A program made the position numbers and the translations under genes. Shown here piece by piece: positions 23,923-36,282 of a stretch of 64,000 nt of DNA (position 1 is its first letter; the number at the start of each line of letters is the position of its first letter). The DNA is from Siniperca chuatsi (taxonomy: Eukaryota > Chordata > Actinopteri > Centrarchiformes > Sinipercidae): positions 27,919,501-27,983,500 of the forward strand of contig NC_058042.1 of the NCBI RefSeq assembly GCF_020085105.1, written 5' to 3'. The notes under the pieces are model-generated. The model saw only the letters and a program-made list of their open reading frames with translations. It was not told the DNA's origin and searched no databases.

Positions 23923-26900
23923 ATTGCTAAGTACACTTTGTCATCAGATTGCACCTTTAACCTCATATCCTGCAGATAAGAGTTTGGTCACCGGTTCTTT
24001 TTTTCTTTTTGAGACATTGCAACATTGCATCATTTAAAATAAATAAACTGGTTGAATTTAGCTCAGTATTTTCATATTTCTGATGTCCTGTTAAGTTTGG
24101 AATAACAGATTGGGCCTTTAACTGTTCAACCTTGTACTGGCATTGAAATGGATTGAATCGTTATTTTTAGCATAACATTCACTCTGGTCCCTCTGCAGAC
24201 CACTCTGTTCCTTAATTTGAGAACTAGAATGTGACTCATCATAATCTTTTAAGGCGCTCCAAATTACATTACAAACAAGGTCAGAGCACATTCAGAAATA
24301 ATAAGATTTTGATAATCATTTTTAATCCCCCCACCCCATAAGATAAATTGCGTCGTTTATTTATTTTGCATCAGTGCTGTTGCAAATAAACAGTTTTGGT
24401 TTCCACTCTCAGTGAGGGGATGAATGCTCCTGTGTCTGCCTGTGAGATCGCAACGTTAGACAGTGGAAACAATCTCCACCCTACCCCACAATGCACTTGG
24501 GTCAGGTTCATTTAAGTGTGACCACGGGATTGGTCCCTCCGGGAGCAATTAGTTCTCACTAAAAGATCTGGTATGGTGGGAGCAGCGAGATGTCAAACAA
24601 TTACTTCACCCTTCGTCAGCTAAACGCCTGTTACCCTCGGCTCCTGAGAGGGTGAACTGCCGGTGTTTTGTGTTTCTGCGTGACTATTCCCTAACTGCAT
24701 ACAATGCGGCTCAACATAACCTGTATAATGGGAGGTGTGTGTGTGTGTGTGTGTGTGTCGATGCACACATGGACTGAGTTGCTTAAGTAAAAGGGATAAA
24801 ACAATTGTGTTGTTTTAAAATCCTTTCACCCATAAACCACGAGGTGCTTGTTTGTTAATCAAACTCTCAAACATGCATCAAACTTGTTTACTTTTTTCTT
24901 TTCATCAAAACCTTGACGAAAGGAGCAACGTCAGATCTGATCTGCCAGCTCTTCTCTGTCTTAAAAACTGATGCAAAGTAGATGAAACTTTGCAGAAAAC
25001 AATGCCTATGCGCTCCATCACATCAAAGTCTCATTCATCTCAGTCATGTCAGTCAACCTGACAATGTTTTCATCACGTAGGAACAATGTGCCCCATATTT
25101 GCTCTCTCTATAAGATAATAATATAAATCCCTGCTAATAGCCGCAGTTACCACCATTAACATGTTGTGAGAGTAAAGTTGGCTTTGACAACACTGATGAA
25201 AGTTTTGCCGTACTATGACATTCTTTTCATCTGAAGCACAAAGACACCTAGTGACAGGAATTATTTTCGTTTGGCAAAGAGAAAAGACCAGTTGTTATGG
25301 TTACAAGTTATAAATAGAGCAGCTAGGAGTGTAGGTGACAGGGGAATAGAGAGTTTCAGGATGAAAGATGCAGATGAAATCCACCCCACAATCCCTTGCT
25401 GCAGATCTGCTAACTTACAGGGCAACATCCACGCAGGCAGACTTGGGAACATCAGCCGACAAAAAGAAACTTGTGTTGCATCAATTAAAGTATGCATAAA
25501 AGCTCACCTGAACATCATGTCATCTGTTCTTATTTCTATTTCCTGTTGCTGCTTTGTCGAATGATATCGATGGCAAGAATTGTGTTAATGGCTACTGTGA
25601 CACTGCAGTTTTAAAGTTCAGTCTTGAAATAGAGTAGCATGGCTTGTGTCCCCAGCCTCCCCTGTGATCTTTGGCATTTGTGTCATGCACATTGTTCTCT
25701 GCCCCAGTGCCCAGCACTGAGGGCCTCCTGATACAGCCCGTAATTAGAAGCAGCTCAAGGATTTAATGAAGAGGCGCTTACTTGATGGCAGCAGCGCTTG
25801 AGACATTGCCAGTGGCTCTGACTTCAAAGCTGGAGATATGGCTCGTCAGCAAAGGCCGGGGGAAAGCTGCAACAAGATAACAAGTCATGGCTTTCTTTTG
25901 ATTTGTGGCATGCCAGGGCACTTACTATATAGGTTTGCAGCCAGCAAGGGCATGCAAATGGTTGATCAGTGTGGCATTGCGCTACTGGGCAATGAGTATC
26001 ATCAGCAATAGAGCCCAGTAATGATGCGAGTGGGAGGCAAGATAAGATAAGGCTGCGTGACTTTTCTCTCCCTGCTGATTCCCAGTCAGTAACTACCAGG
26101 ATCATCTACTTTAGAGTGCGCTGCCTTCCAGAAACAAACTCTGGAGGAGCTTTGTGATCAACCCAAGGCTTAGAGGAGGAGGATATGTTTCAAAGTCATT
26201 TTCAACTCTCTTTGACTGCTGCGAACCTACGAAAAAAAATCACTGTAGTTCCTCAGGAAAAGTTAAATGACATTTGCAATGTCTGAATGAATATTAATGA
26301 GAGTTGTCAGGCTACACCCCACTACTGTTTGCTTGTAAGGCAGGTGAGTGTTGGTTAAGTGCAATGTTAATCATACAGTACATGGTGTTGTGTGCTGGTC
26401 TGTGAGGATTAATGAAGTAGATAATGTCCTCCGCTGCAAGAGTTTCCACCCCCACATTCATTTCATATTAACTACAGCATATTCCTACAACTTCACCCCG
26501 CTGATAAGATACTTTCTTTTTCACTTTGAGATGCCCTCAAATTGCATTTAGCTGTTTCATAATTCCCTTTTTAAACTGTTATATAAGATCGTTCCATAGG
26601 GTATATACTGTACACTTGTATACACACTGACTTTGAAGCATTTGGGAGAAGGATTTAAGATCTCAGGCGTCTTTTTTTTCCCCAAATTGTAAAGCTCTAG
26701 ATCTGATTACAAATGTGCGTCCTAATCTCAAATGAGGAAGAAAAAAAGCAAATGACAGACGATTTCTTCTCTATTTCATGGTGTTCAAAATTGTTTCAGT
26801 AACACAGTCATTATCTTTCCCACTAGGCCCCCAGATCATCCCTGTCACCAAAGAAAGACCACTTGGGGTTTGAAGGCAAAAAGTCTGTTGAAAAAAGATA

Positions 26901-27440
26901 CTAGCTACATCTACTTCAAACATGGAATTACACTATATCCAACATGATTAAGTTCAAACAATGAAAAGTTGAGGTAGATTTTCTTAGTTTGCTTTCTTTT
27001 TCTTCTGTTAGCTCAAAGCAGGTCTAGGATTTTTGTTTTATATTCGAGACCCTTTTGAGGATCATGCGCACCACCTTTAGTTCTCAGCTGTTTTTATCGT
27101 TGGTTACATTAAACAGCCAATACTTTGGGCCCACATGAAATAGATGCATGATGCAAGATGCATTCATGAGCAGCACTTCATTGATGTTTCTTTGTGTGCA
27201 GGCTACGTTCTCCTGTCTGGGTGCTGGATAAGAATGTCATATAAATAAATAAATTAAGATGATTTAACAACCCATACTAAATGATTCCATCCATAGCAAA
27301 CAGTACTCACCCACTGATAGAAATACAGGTATAGAAGGCTTAGGAAGAACTTAGGCTGTACAGGAATAAAGGCAGCCTCAGGTTTCTTCTTTCAGTCTAT
27401 TGTATGTATTAAAATTACATGCTAATTTTTACATGCACAA
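23923..27440. other. Gene-free stretch
   Basis: No gene recognised. A GT microsatellite lies at 24735-24758. A 97-codon frame at 25271-25564 has no supported identity. Confidence 0.6.
24735..24758. repeat. GT microsatellite
   Basis: Uninterrupted GT dinucleotides, about 12 units. Confidence 0.95.
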
Positions 27441-27460
27441 AGTAACATGTCCAATGTGTT

Positions 27461-27652
27461 ATGAAGCACATTTACCATCCAGAGCAATATGTTACCCTTA
27501 ACCTGAGCAGAGCACAGAAGTCTATTTGTGCTCTCTGGTATCCTGTGTTCATTTGTGTCCCAGAGGACAGAAAGTGTCACCTGTGTGATTTGGATGAGGC
27601 AGAGAATGAAATGCATTTCATATTCTGCTGTCCACTGTGTCATGATCTTTGA
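27461..27652 (+). mobile_element. LINE C-terminal fragment
   Basis: The frame ends EDRKCHLCDLDEAENEMHFI followed by FCCPLCHDL and a stop. The pattern C..C....E.E.HF.F.CP is found at the C-terminus of several fish non-LTR retrotransposon polyproteins. No reverse transcriptase motif is visible upstream, so it is at most a short remnant. Confidence 0.4.
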
Positions 27653-27842
27653 GCTAAGCTTTTCCTGAAAATGTCTCCTGGGCATCCCAGTCCGTTCGGC
27701 ATGACTGATGAATGTAGATTACAGTGCATGTGTACATACAAGGCTTTTGACTTGGCTCTGTTAAATGACATCAACGTGAGAAAGCGTTTGATGTTGAATT
27801 TGTTAAGTATATATCTGATGACACTGTGTTTTAAATCATATG

Positions 27843-28125
27843 TAGGGCTGTTACAAATGATTATATCATTAACAATTAGTCTTCAAAATACTATTTTATG
27901 ATTAATACGATTAATCATTTGAGCGATGAAATTGTGTTTTGTCAAAACAACACTTCTAAACCCAAAGCTGTTCAGTTTATTATTGTAGCAAGACAAAGAA
28001 AAGCAGCAAATCTTCACATTTGAGCAGCTGGAACGAGCCCATTTTTGGCATTGTTTTCTTTAAGAATCATCCAAATTGTTGCTGATAAATTTTCTTTCGA
28101 TTGACCAAACAATTAATCAGCTAAT
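27843..28125 (+). mobile_element. hAT-type MITE fragment
   Basis: Begins TAGGGCTGTTACAAATGATT and has GATTAATACGATTAATC, then AAACCCAAAGCTGTTCAGTT and CTTCACATTTGAGCAGCTGG, ending in AATTAATCAGCTAATCC. This order matches a very common teleost MITE starting TAGGGCTGCAACTAACGA. The right terminal repeat is not preserved. Confidence 0.55.
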
Positions 28126-31100
28126 CCACTGGGATATACTATACTATAGTATGGATACAATACCATGTGTTTTCTTGCTCCTCTGTATTAATAGAAAAAG
28201 GTGTTTTGTATGCTGGCACGGCTGGGCACCCTTATATGTATGACATTTGTATAAACGCGTTCTTCTAGTTTACATTTCAAGCTGTTCACATTTTGACACT
28301 GCCATTGAGTGTCCCTGTTTACATAAATCAAGATAACTCTAGGTTTGGCTACAAGTTGCAAAGCTGAAAATATCTTTCCTTGGACACGTCATCATGATAA
28401 AAAAAAAAAAAAATTTAGCATGCATGATCTGAAAAAATTATATTAACATTTTAATCTCATATTATCTCTGGCAGGAGAGGCAATTATTTTGTGGTGATGG
28501 AGTGTCACAGCTAAATGAATAACCAGTTGTCACTGCACACCACTGAGGACAGGGGGCATCGCTGTGTGAATATAAAGCCCAACGTATCCGCAATTAACTT
28601 CTACCCTCCATTCCCCTCCAAAGCATAAATAACATTTATGTTCCACAGTTTCTATCAGTTGAGCTTGTTCTGCAGGGTTAGGGATATTATCAACTCATTA
28701 CAATGGCACAGACACAGCCTCCTTTATTCTCATTAATCTGCCAGTCTCCACCAACTCCCACTATCTTCACCTAATGAGTATTTATGACCTAGGACTATCA
28801 GCTGTGATATAAGAAATTACACATACAATACATTTTACATTTGGGGCATTTTCCCTAAAGCTGATGTTTAAAACAGTACAGAAATAAAAGTATTTGAGTG
28901 GCAAAACAGCACATTTATAGACTAGAGTGACAGATTGATTATTGACTATAATTCTTTAACAGTATATTCCAAATACAAAAGCAATGTAAAACCTCAATGG
29001 TTTTCATTTGTAGCATTTCCCCACCTAGCCATCTCTCACCTACATTGTTAGTCTGCAAATCACATCCCATCTAATGAACAAAGCAGCAAGGCGAGTTTCC
29101 CTCTTTGTTTTTTCAGTTTCCATTTCAGTTTTGACAGTGTTCACTACGTAGACTTAATTGATCTAAATTAGTATAATTTTCTCTGCAGTGTACCACATCA
29201 AAATCTGATCTTACACACTCTCACAGCTGTTCAACTTCTCAACCAAACCAACTAGGACGTTAGATTAACAAACACTGCTTCTTTTAATGTCATATTCTCT
29301 CCCTTTCTTAGGTTCACGAACACATAACCGGCCTTCAGACTGCTTACGTATTTGCATATATAGTATGTAGAGCAAGGAGAAGCGCAGATTAAAGTCCTGG
29401 GTGGCCTCCACTTTCTTAATTTTAAAATTCACAAGGAGAGAAGGGGGAAGGAGGAGAGAGACAGACAACAGAAGAGAAAGACTCACTGTGTGTGCATGTG
29501 TTTGCTGATGTGCTGCTCAAGGACTCATGGAGCTGTTCGCCCATGTTGCTCTTTCAGACAGAACACGTGGCCTTTCCAGCCTGATGAAACCGGTACAAAT
29601 GGTCGCTTTCTGATTTGACGTCATCAATTGTCAGTGCCTTCCAAAAGTGTTACAAATGACTCACAAACATGTATTGTAATGTGGTTTGTCTGGAGTAAGA
29701 CTGTAATACGAACCAGCTACAGGGAACAAGCAGCCCAAACAACGGTGTTATGGGTATTACAAGAACAATGGAATTCTGACAGATGGCGTGAGGCAGGTAG
29801 GTGTTGGTACAGTGCTTTTATTGTATAACAGCTGAAGGTATATGACATACACTGAAGTGTTTAATCAGCTACTGTAAGCTAAGTTATTCTATTAAAGTTG
29901 ATCTAAATTAAGATTTGTATATTCTGTTACGTGTGCATTGTGTCAAGGGATCAGTTTCAAACATGCAAAGACAAAAATGACTTGATGGCAAATCAGAAAA
30001 CAGCTCCAATGTATCAGCTGAAGAGTGATAACAGCAACGCAGGAGTGGAAGGAAACACTCTGCATGTGTAGTTCACACTGGATATTACACTGTACCAAGA
30101 CATTCTGTAAGGTGCCTCTGCACCACACCCATTTCTGGCCAACCGTGTCTGCTTTTATCAATACATGGCCCCATCTCTGCATTTACATGGAACTGGCAAA
30201 ACAAAAATGAATATTGTGTATGAAAAGGAGTGAAAAGGGGAGAGGAAAATGAAAGAAAGACTCTTTCATTTCAATGTTCTGATAGATATTTTTAAATGCA
30301 TTTATTTGCAATTTTACCTTGAGTTTTTTTTCATTTAATTCTGAAGCTTTCGTCCATGTTATTATTTCTATTAAATATTTCATTTTGACCTGATTAACAC
30401 TTGTAGATGAGTATACATCTACATTTGGGGTTAAAGGGTCCACCATTATTCAGTGTACCATACTGTTATTGGATGATAAAAGCTGCATTAAAAAAAAAAC
30501 AACCTAGACCTCTTTCCCCTGGTTGTCTCTCTCAGCTTAATGAAATGTCTCACACAGAGAACTCAGACATGAAAGGGTCTTTACACCGTAGTAAGTCCAC
30601 AACAGACTCAGGGTCACAGTCTTTCTAAAGCTCCCCTTAAGTCCTTGTATGTTGATTTTGATTGACTATGTCTATGTCTGAGAGAAGCATTTGTGTCATT
30701 GAAAACAGATGGTTTCCATTCTTTCTACTCCTGCACTGTAAAACCTGAAGGACATTTGAGGGTAATAATGACTGATCTGCCAAATGCCTGGGACACTGGC
30801 ACAGCTGACCTCCACTGGAAAGAACTTGCATAATAATTGAAATTATTTAGCGGCTAAAGTGAGAAGCTTTAGAGCAATCCAGTTTTAGAATTTGACGAGG
30901 ATAAATCCTGATGAAATATGTGCGCTGTCCCTAATCCTCTTCAATCATAAACAGCTGTCCTGGGTTATGGATGGGACTGTTGCTTAACCTGCCCAGAGAG
31001 CAGCATTAGCTCTGTCTACACTAACCCGATCGCTTTTCCCCACCATCTGTCAAACTTTTATTCCTCTTGTTTTTTAAAGTAGATTTGGCAAACTAAACAG

Positions 31101-31175
31101 CATTTAAAAAAATGGTTTCATTACTTTATGAGCCTTTATTTGTTTTTTAAGCTTTTCTTTAAGCACACTTCGCTA

Positions 31176-31177
<2 letters not shown>
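28126..31177. other. Gene-free stretch, nothing recognised
   Basis: AT-rich, short conflicting open frames only. Confidence 0.6.

Positions 31178-31212
<35 letters not shown>
31178..31212. repeat. AC microsatellite
   Basis: About 17 uninterrupted CA/AC units. Confidence 0.95.
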
Positions 31213-31215
<3 letters not shown>

Positions 31216-34200
31216 TCCTAGTTATTACTGTATTCTCACTTACCCACATTGGCATCTGGGTGCTACTGAGTGCAAACACAGACAGTCATCACCTTCCTTA
31301 AGTTAGTTACAGAATGGTATAATGTATGCCAATTCTTGCAACCTGCAGGGAGATAGTTTTGCTGTTCGAGCTAATTATTTTGGTCTGACACAGTGTTTAC
31401 ATGTGTGAAGGTCAAGGCTGGAATTTATCCCGAAGACCCTCTGGTGTGAATTTACATGCAGAGGATATAAAGAATATGACCATTATCCTGCTGTATTTAT
31501 TCCCTTCTCAAGCAGCAGCAAATGTCTCATAGTGCATTCTGCTTTCAGTTTCCACTATTTAAGCTTCTCACTGGAACTTTGCAATTTTCCCAAAGGACTA
31601 CCTTTTGTGTCCCCATATTGTCTCTTGTGCCATTTTTACATAAATATTTGCACATTGTGCTCATAAATATAAGACTAGGGGATAGGAACTGTAAAAGATC
31701 AGTAACAAGAACAATAATTAATATTCATAAATGTAACTTCATCATTTTTAAAATTCTTGAATAACATATTGAAGTTATTAAACTACTTTCTTATATCGTT
31801 CTCAACGCTATGGTTAACACTGATACATGTTTAGAGGTATTATATGACTTACAGTACATGTCCTAGTTAGCATGAAAAGTAGAAATCTCAACATTTCAAA
31901 TAGGTGTGGCAGGAGCCTGATGTAGAACTGTGAAAAGTGGTCCAGTTTAATTCCACTAACCTGTTGTAATTACTACTTAAAGTAGTTGCAAGTGGCTGTG
32001 AAAATGTTATCAACTACACTGAAAAAACTACAATCCCTTCCTAAACCACTTGACTGATACTCTCAGGTCCATCAGTGGATGGACGACTGTGATTGTACAG
32101 GGACAGCTGACAGGTGTGAAGGATTTAAACCAATTCTTATAACATGGGTAAACTGATCTGACATCCTTGCTTAATAGGATGAACTGCAGCTCTGAAACAA
32201 CATTGTCAGCGTTCCGTGTAGAAATGTAACACCATCGCCACCAGACAAGAACATTGATATTGAACAATTCTACAAAACCCCAGATTACGCTCAATGACAG
32301 TGTTTTTTTTATGTCCACGGTGTTTTTGTATGTCCACTGCCAATGTTTTGCCAATGTGTCTTGGCAACTATGGTATGGTTAAGGTTAGGGAAAGATTTTG
32401 GTTACAGTTCATAAAAAGGCTATAAGATGTTAACTGTAGGTCCATGCACTACACGTCCATCCACTACCACAACCTCCAGACTTAGGGCGCACAACTTCCT
32501 GCATTGGTAGTGAACATTGCACTGGGTGTAAATCGTGAGGTGCGGAATCATCCAATATGGACCTAATTTCTTGGGACACGTGATTGGTAAATGTGAATGC
32601 TGCTGCCGATCATTTTCATTGAGAGATTGTCATGATGTTTGTGCTGGTTCTAACACACATTCACCAAGTCATCTCTCATTGAGAGATCCATGATAAACAA
32701 CAAGGTACAGTCTACAAGAGGATACCAACTAGGGAAAATAGGATTCAAATGAATCATCTCTATTAATTATCATTATGATTCCTTTAATAAATGTAGGTCT
32801 GTTTGAACACTTTACCAGTGAGAAGTAAGACTGTAATCAGATATGCTTATGCAATGTGTAGAGACAGAATCAGACACAGTTTAGGACATGTTCATGAATA
32901 AACTGAGTGAAATTAAATATATTACTGCTAGGAAAGCAATGATGAAGAACTGGCTCAGTTCAGTCCAATTATTCACACATGTAAAATAATAAAAGAACAC
33001 AATGATAAGTTATTATCAGTACTGAGATTGAGATTAAATTACAACCTGACCCATTATTTTTTGTTAATTCAGCAGTGCATTGAATGACATGAGAATTTAA
33101 TGAGAGGCTCTGTTAGAAGTAAAGCATGCCTCGCCTTGGTGTCTTTACCCAGGTTTTATACTGACATGCTAAACTCTAATGAGGGCATTGGTCACATTGC
33201 TTCAGTTAAGAGTGGTGTAATACTGATGTGGAGTAAAGAGTTGCCACAGAAAGCAGGTTTATAAATCAGGATGTAAGAGATTATGATAAGGCTTAGTGAT
33301 TTAATTATATTAAACTCTTTGAACAGGCTGTAGCACAGCACAGGGACATGATCAGTCCAATTTGGCTATACAAGGCTTTGGTACTGGCCACCTGGCAGGT
33401 GTGAAACCTGCCTCCCAATGCAATTAGTTTTCCAACGCATACTGCACATTCTGTAGCTTACATAGCTAAATCAGCTTGAATTAGAGTTGTATTGAGCAAT
33501 ATTTTGTATTAACATTGAACAAAATGACTCTTGCTAATGTCAGGCTGCTGACTGCTGATCCAACTGAGAAGCACAAATCCAGCACCTCTATGCAGCTTTC
33601 AGTCATTTTCACCTCATTATCTTGGTCCAGTAAACCACGCATGCTGGTTCACAGGGAATTGTGGGCAGCTCACCCACAACTTCACACAAGCCGATTATTA
33701 GCTGTCCAGCATAAAGTGGCCAGGTAGCAGGGTTCAAACTGCAATTAAAATTCAACTTTTGGTTGGATGGCCAGAGAGAGGACTGCTCATACAGTGTTTC
33801 TCTCTTTCTGATGGATCCTTACGTTGGCCATTGTTTGCTAACAAGTCATCCATAAGAACTTGATTGGCTCCTATTGTTGACTCGCAGCTTGATGCAGCCC
33901 TAACTAGTTCCCTCTGTGCAAAAAGAGCAGAGCAGAACAACTTGTTCTCTACTCCGTACAAGGTTATTTACGCAGCTCTGAAGGTCTGCACTGCCTCCTA
34001 TAGCCATGTTTATCTTGTTCAGCTCTCTGGAGATCAGCCTCTAGTGAGTCTCCTGACTACAGCGGGCCTCTCAGAGGCATATTAACAAGATGGAAACAAG
34101 CAGAGCAGACTCTACTGGACCATTCATCTCTCGCTCTGGCATCTCGGCAGATGGAAAGGAATTGGCACATCATACTTGTGCCACCAGCATTGCACACATG

Positions 34201-34644
34201 GGAATGCAAAAAATAGTGACTGTCAAACTTTGAAGGATAGAAGTCTCATAGTAAAGACGACAGCTCACTGTTTTTTCCCAAATACAAGACTTGCTAAGTA
34301 TTAATATTTCATTTCAGTAAACTCTATGTGGGTGAGTGTTGGTATGTTTGTGTTTTTGTCTGTGTGCATGTATTTCAGCTGCCAATCCCCAAGGTCACCT
34401 CGTGGATAGTTAGTTAAATGTCTAAATAAATGGTCTTTTGTGTGTTGTGAAACATTATGTCCCATAGGCTTATAAAAACATGTAAACCCATTTTATAATG
34501 AAAAAATGCGATGAAATCAATCAGATGATTTCCTTAAGGGTTTTGTCATGCAATCTGGACGTACCATACATGAGGAGCAGTGTACATGGGGCCTCAATAG
34601 ATCAATTCCACCTGCCAAAGCAAGATAGATTTGTACTGTCACAC
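31213..34644. other. Gene-free stretch
   Basis: No gene recognised. A short piece near 32375-32400 (GGTTAAGGTTAGGGAAAGAT) belongs to the same repeat type as 22230-22345. Confidence 0.6.
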
Positions 34645-34916
34645 ATGTAAATGGTCTGTACTTGTATGGCCTTTCATGTCTTCTGACCACTCAAAGCGCT
34701 TCACACACACACTACATATCACATTCATACACAGAATGCTAACTGCTCATCAGTCCAAACTAACTAATCATTCACACACACCGAAGGCACAGCCCTCGGG
34801 AGCAATTTGGGATTGCCCAAGGACATTTCAACATGTGGGCTGGAGGAAGCCAGGATCGAACCGCTGCCCTTCTAATTGGTGGACGACCCGCTCTACCACT
34901 AAGCCACAGCCGCCCG
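34645..34916 (-). mobile_element. tRNA-derived SINE, nearly full length
   Basis: On the minus strand the head reads TGGCTTAGTGGTAGAGCGGG (a perfect A-box, TGGCTTAGTGG) and GCGGTTCGATCCTGG (B-box). It is followed by a body with CACATGTTGAAATGTCCTTG and a 3' tail AAGCGCTTTGAGTGGTCAGA...TACAGACCATTTA. This is a well-known high-copy fish SINE layout. It is about 270 bases with minor changes; the tRNA part itself is not a functional gene. Confidence 0.8.
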
Positions 34917-35784
34917 AATGTGACCACAAAAAATGTTTCCCCTCCTACAGACACTGTGTATTTGTTTAGAAAAAGCAGTCTCATCAATAAATGATCCAAT
35001 CCAATACATTTCAGTCAAATACATTAAACAGGTGGGAGAAAGATGATGGATTTTCATTGTTATTAATATAACCATATTTAGCCAGAGTGAAATACAGAAC
35101 ACAAATAGTAACAGCAGGAAGCTTAAAATATGCACCATACCAAATGTACCACTAAGCACACTTTTCACTGTAAGGAAAAGTGTGATTTCCCCTGTGCTGT
35201 TCTTATGTGTCTGAGTCTGTCAAAACAACTTTGGTTTAATTTCTTAATGGAGTGTAGGGTGTTGCAGTAATTAGCCTAGTACTCATCTGCTTCAGGAGCT
35301 ACTAATCTACCTCAAACAGACCCCCTACTGAGAGAGCCTTAGCTACAGTTTCCATGCTTTTGTTAACTCAGCCCTTTGTGTGGTTGTTCAGATAGTGATG
35401 AGTGTTTCCATGCAGGTCTAGGTTCTAGGCATTATGTAGCACAATTTTCAAATCAGCAGTGCTCTTGTTCCTACTGTGTAGGGGCTGATTTTTGTTCTGA
35501 AATCAGAGAACAATGAAACTGTTAGTGCTGCATGAACAGACTTATCAGAATAATCTTAATAATTAGCCTTGACCTACCACCCGCTATGTTGTAAACCCAC
35601 ATTCATATCTTCCCTTGCTTTGTTGCTAGGCCGTTTTGTAGATTACAAATGTAATAAATACAGCTTTTTGTCTTAAATTGGTGGAAGAATTCCGAGGGCA
35701 TGCTAACACATACAATGCAAAGGGAGAGTGCATATCACAAATTTAATTCACATCTTGTAGAAGACATACTGATACTAATTTCGA
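34917..35784. other. Gene-free stretch, nothing recognised
   Basis: No coding, RNA or repeat feature could be supported. Confidence 0.6.
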
Positions 35785-36100
35785 CTGGTCAGAACAGCAG
35801 AAGCATTTGATGTGCCTGCTTGTGTGATGATTAGAGAACACTTTGTAACATCTAAAGCTGCAGACCAGGAAAGGAGGAGTAAGGAAGGAAGAAAGTGCTT
35901 CAGATGATGAAGATGTATAAGACCACTCTGAGGTGATTAGCATTTTCTCTGATCTTTGACTGCTGTCATCATAGACACAAAGTTTAAAGTGTGTCCTGTT
36001 TCTCACCTTAGACAAAATTTCACGTTATCGCAACTAGTCTTTTTCTTCTGCTATGAGTTTACCTCCTACAGGCAGAGAGAAATCTCACAATCTTTCATCC
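35785..36100 (+). pseudogene. Relic block of pepd intron 9
   Basis: Positions 35800-35839 align without gaps with 49939-49978 of pepd intron 9 (8 mismatches in 40; shared TTTGATGTGC and GTGTGATGATTA). Weaker similarity continues at the expected distance: GATTAGCATTTTCTCTGATC against AATTAGTGTTTTCTGTGATC. It follows the relic exon 8 in gene order but 28 kb away. Confidence 0.6.
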
Positions 36101-36228
36101 GATGAAGTTATACTTTAATTTAATTAACAAAAGCAGGTTTTTTTATATTTATTTAACAGCAGTGGTGTAGTTGTGCCCACAAGCTATTTTACATTTCAAG
36201 ATTTTTTGTGTGTCTGTTTCTTTTTCAG

Positions 36229-36282
36229 CACTCCCCTCATTCACATTCATATTCTTGCTTGCCTTCACACCTGAGCTCTCCG
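36229..36282 (+). pseudogene. Possible remnant of pepd exon 10
   Basis: A 54-base segment with a good acceptor (TTTCTTTTTCAG) and donor (GTAAGTAA), placed where exon 10 would be expected after the intron 9 relic. Only its 3' part (CACACCTG) resembles exon 10. It could instead be an unrelated exon-like stretch. Confidence 0.2.

Noticed and set aside
25271..25564. 97-codon frame containing RKDQLLWLQVINRAA, reminiscent of the middle of a THAP domain
   Set aside because: Neither the N-terminal cysteines nor the CSKHF end is present, and the rest has no similarity. Probably chance.
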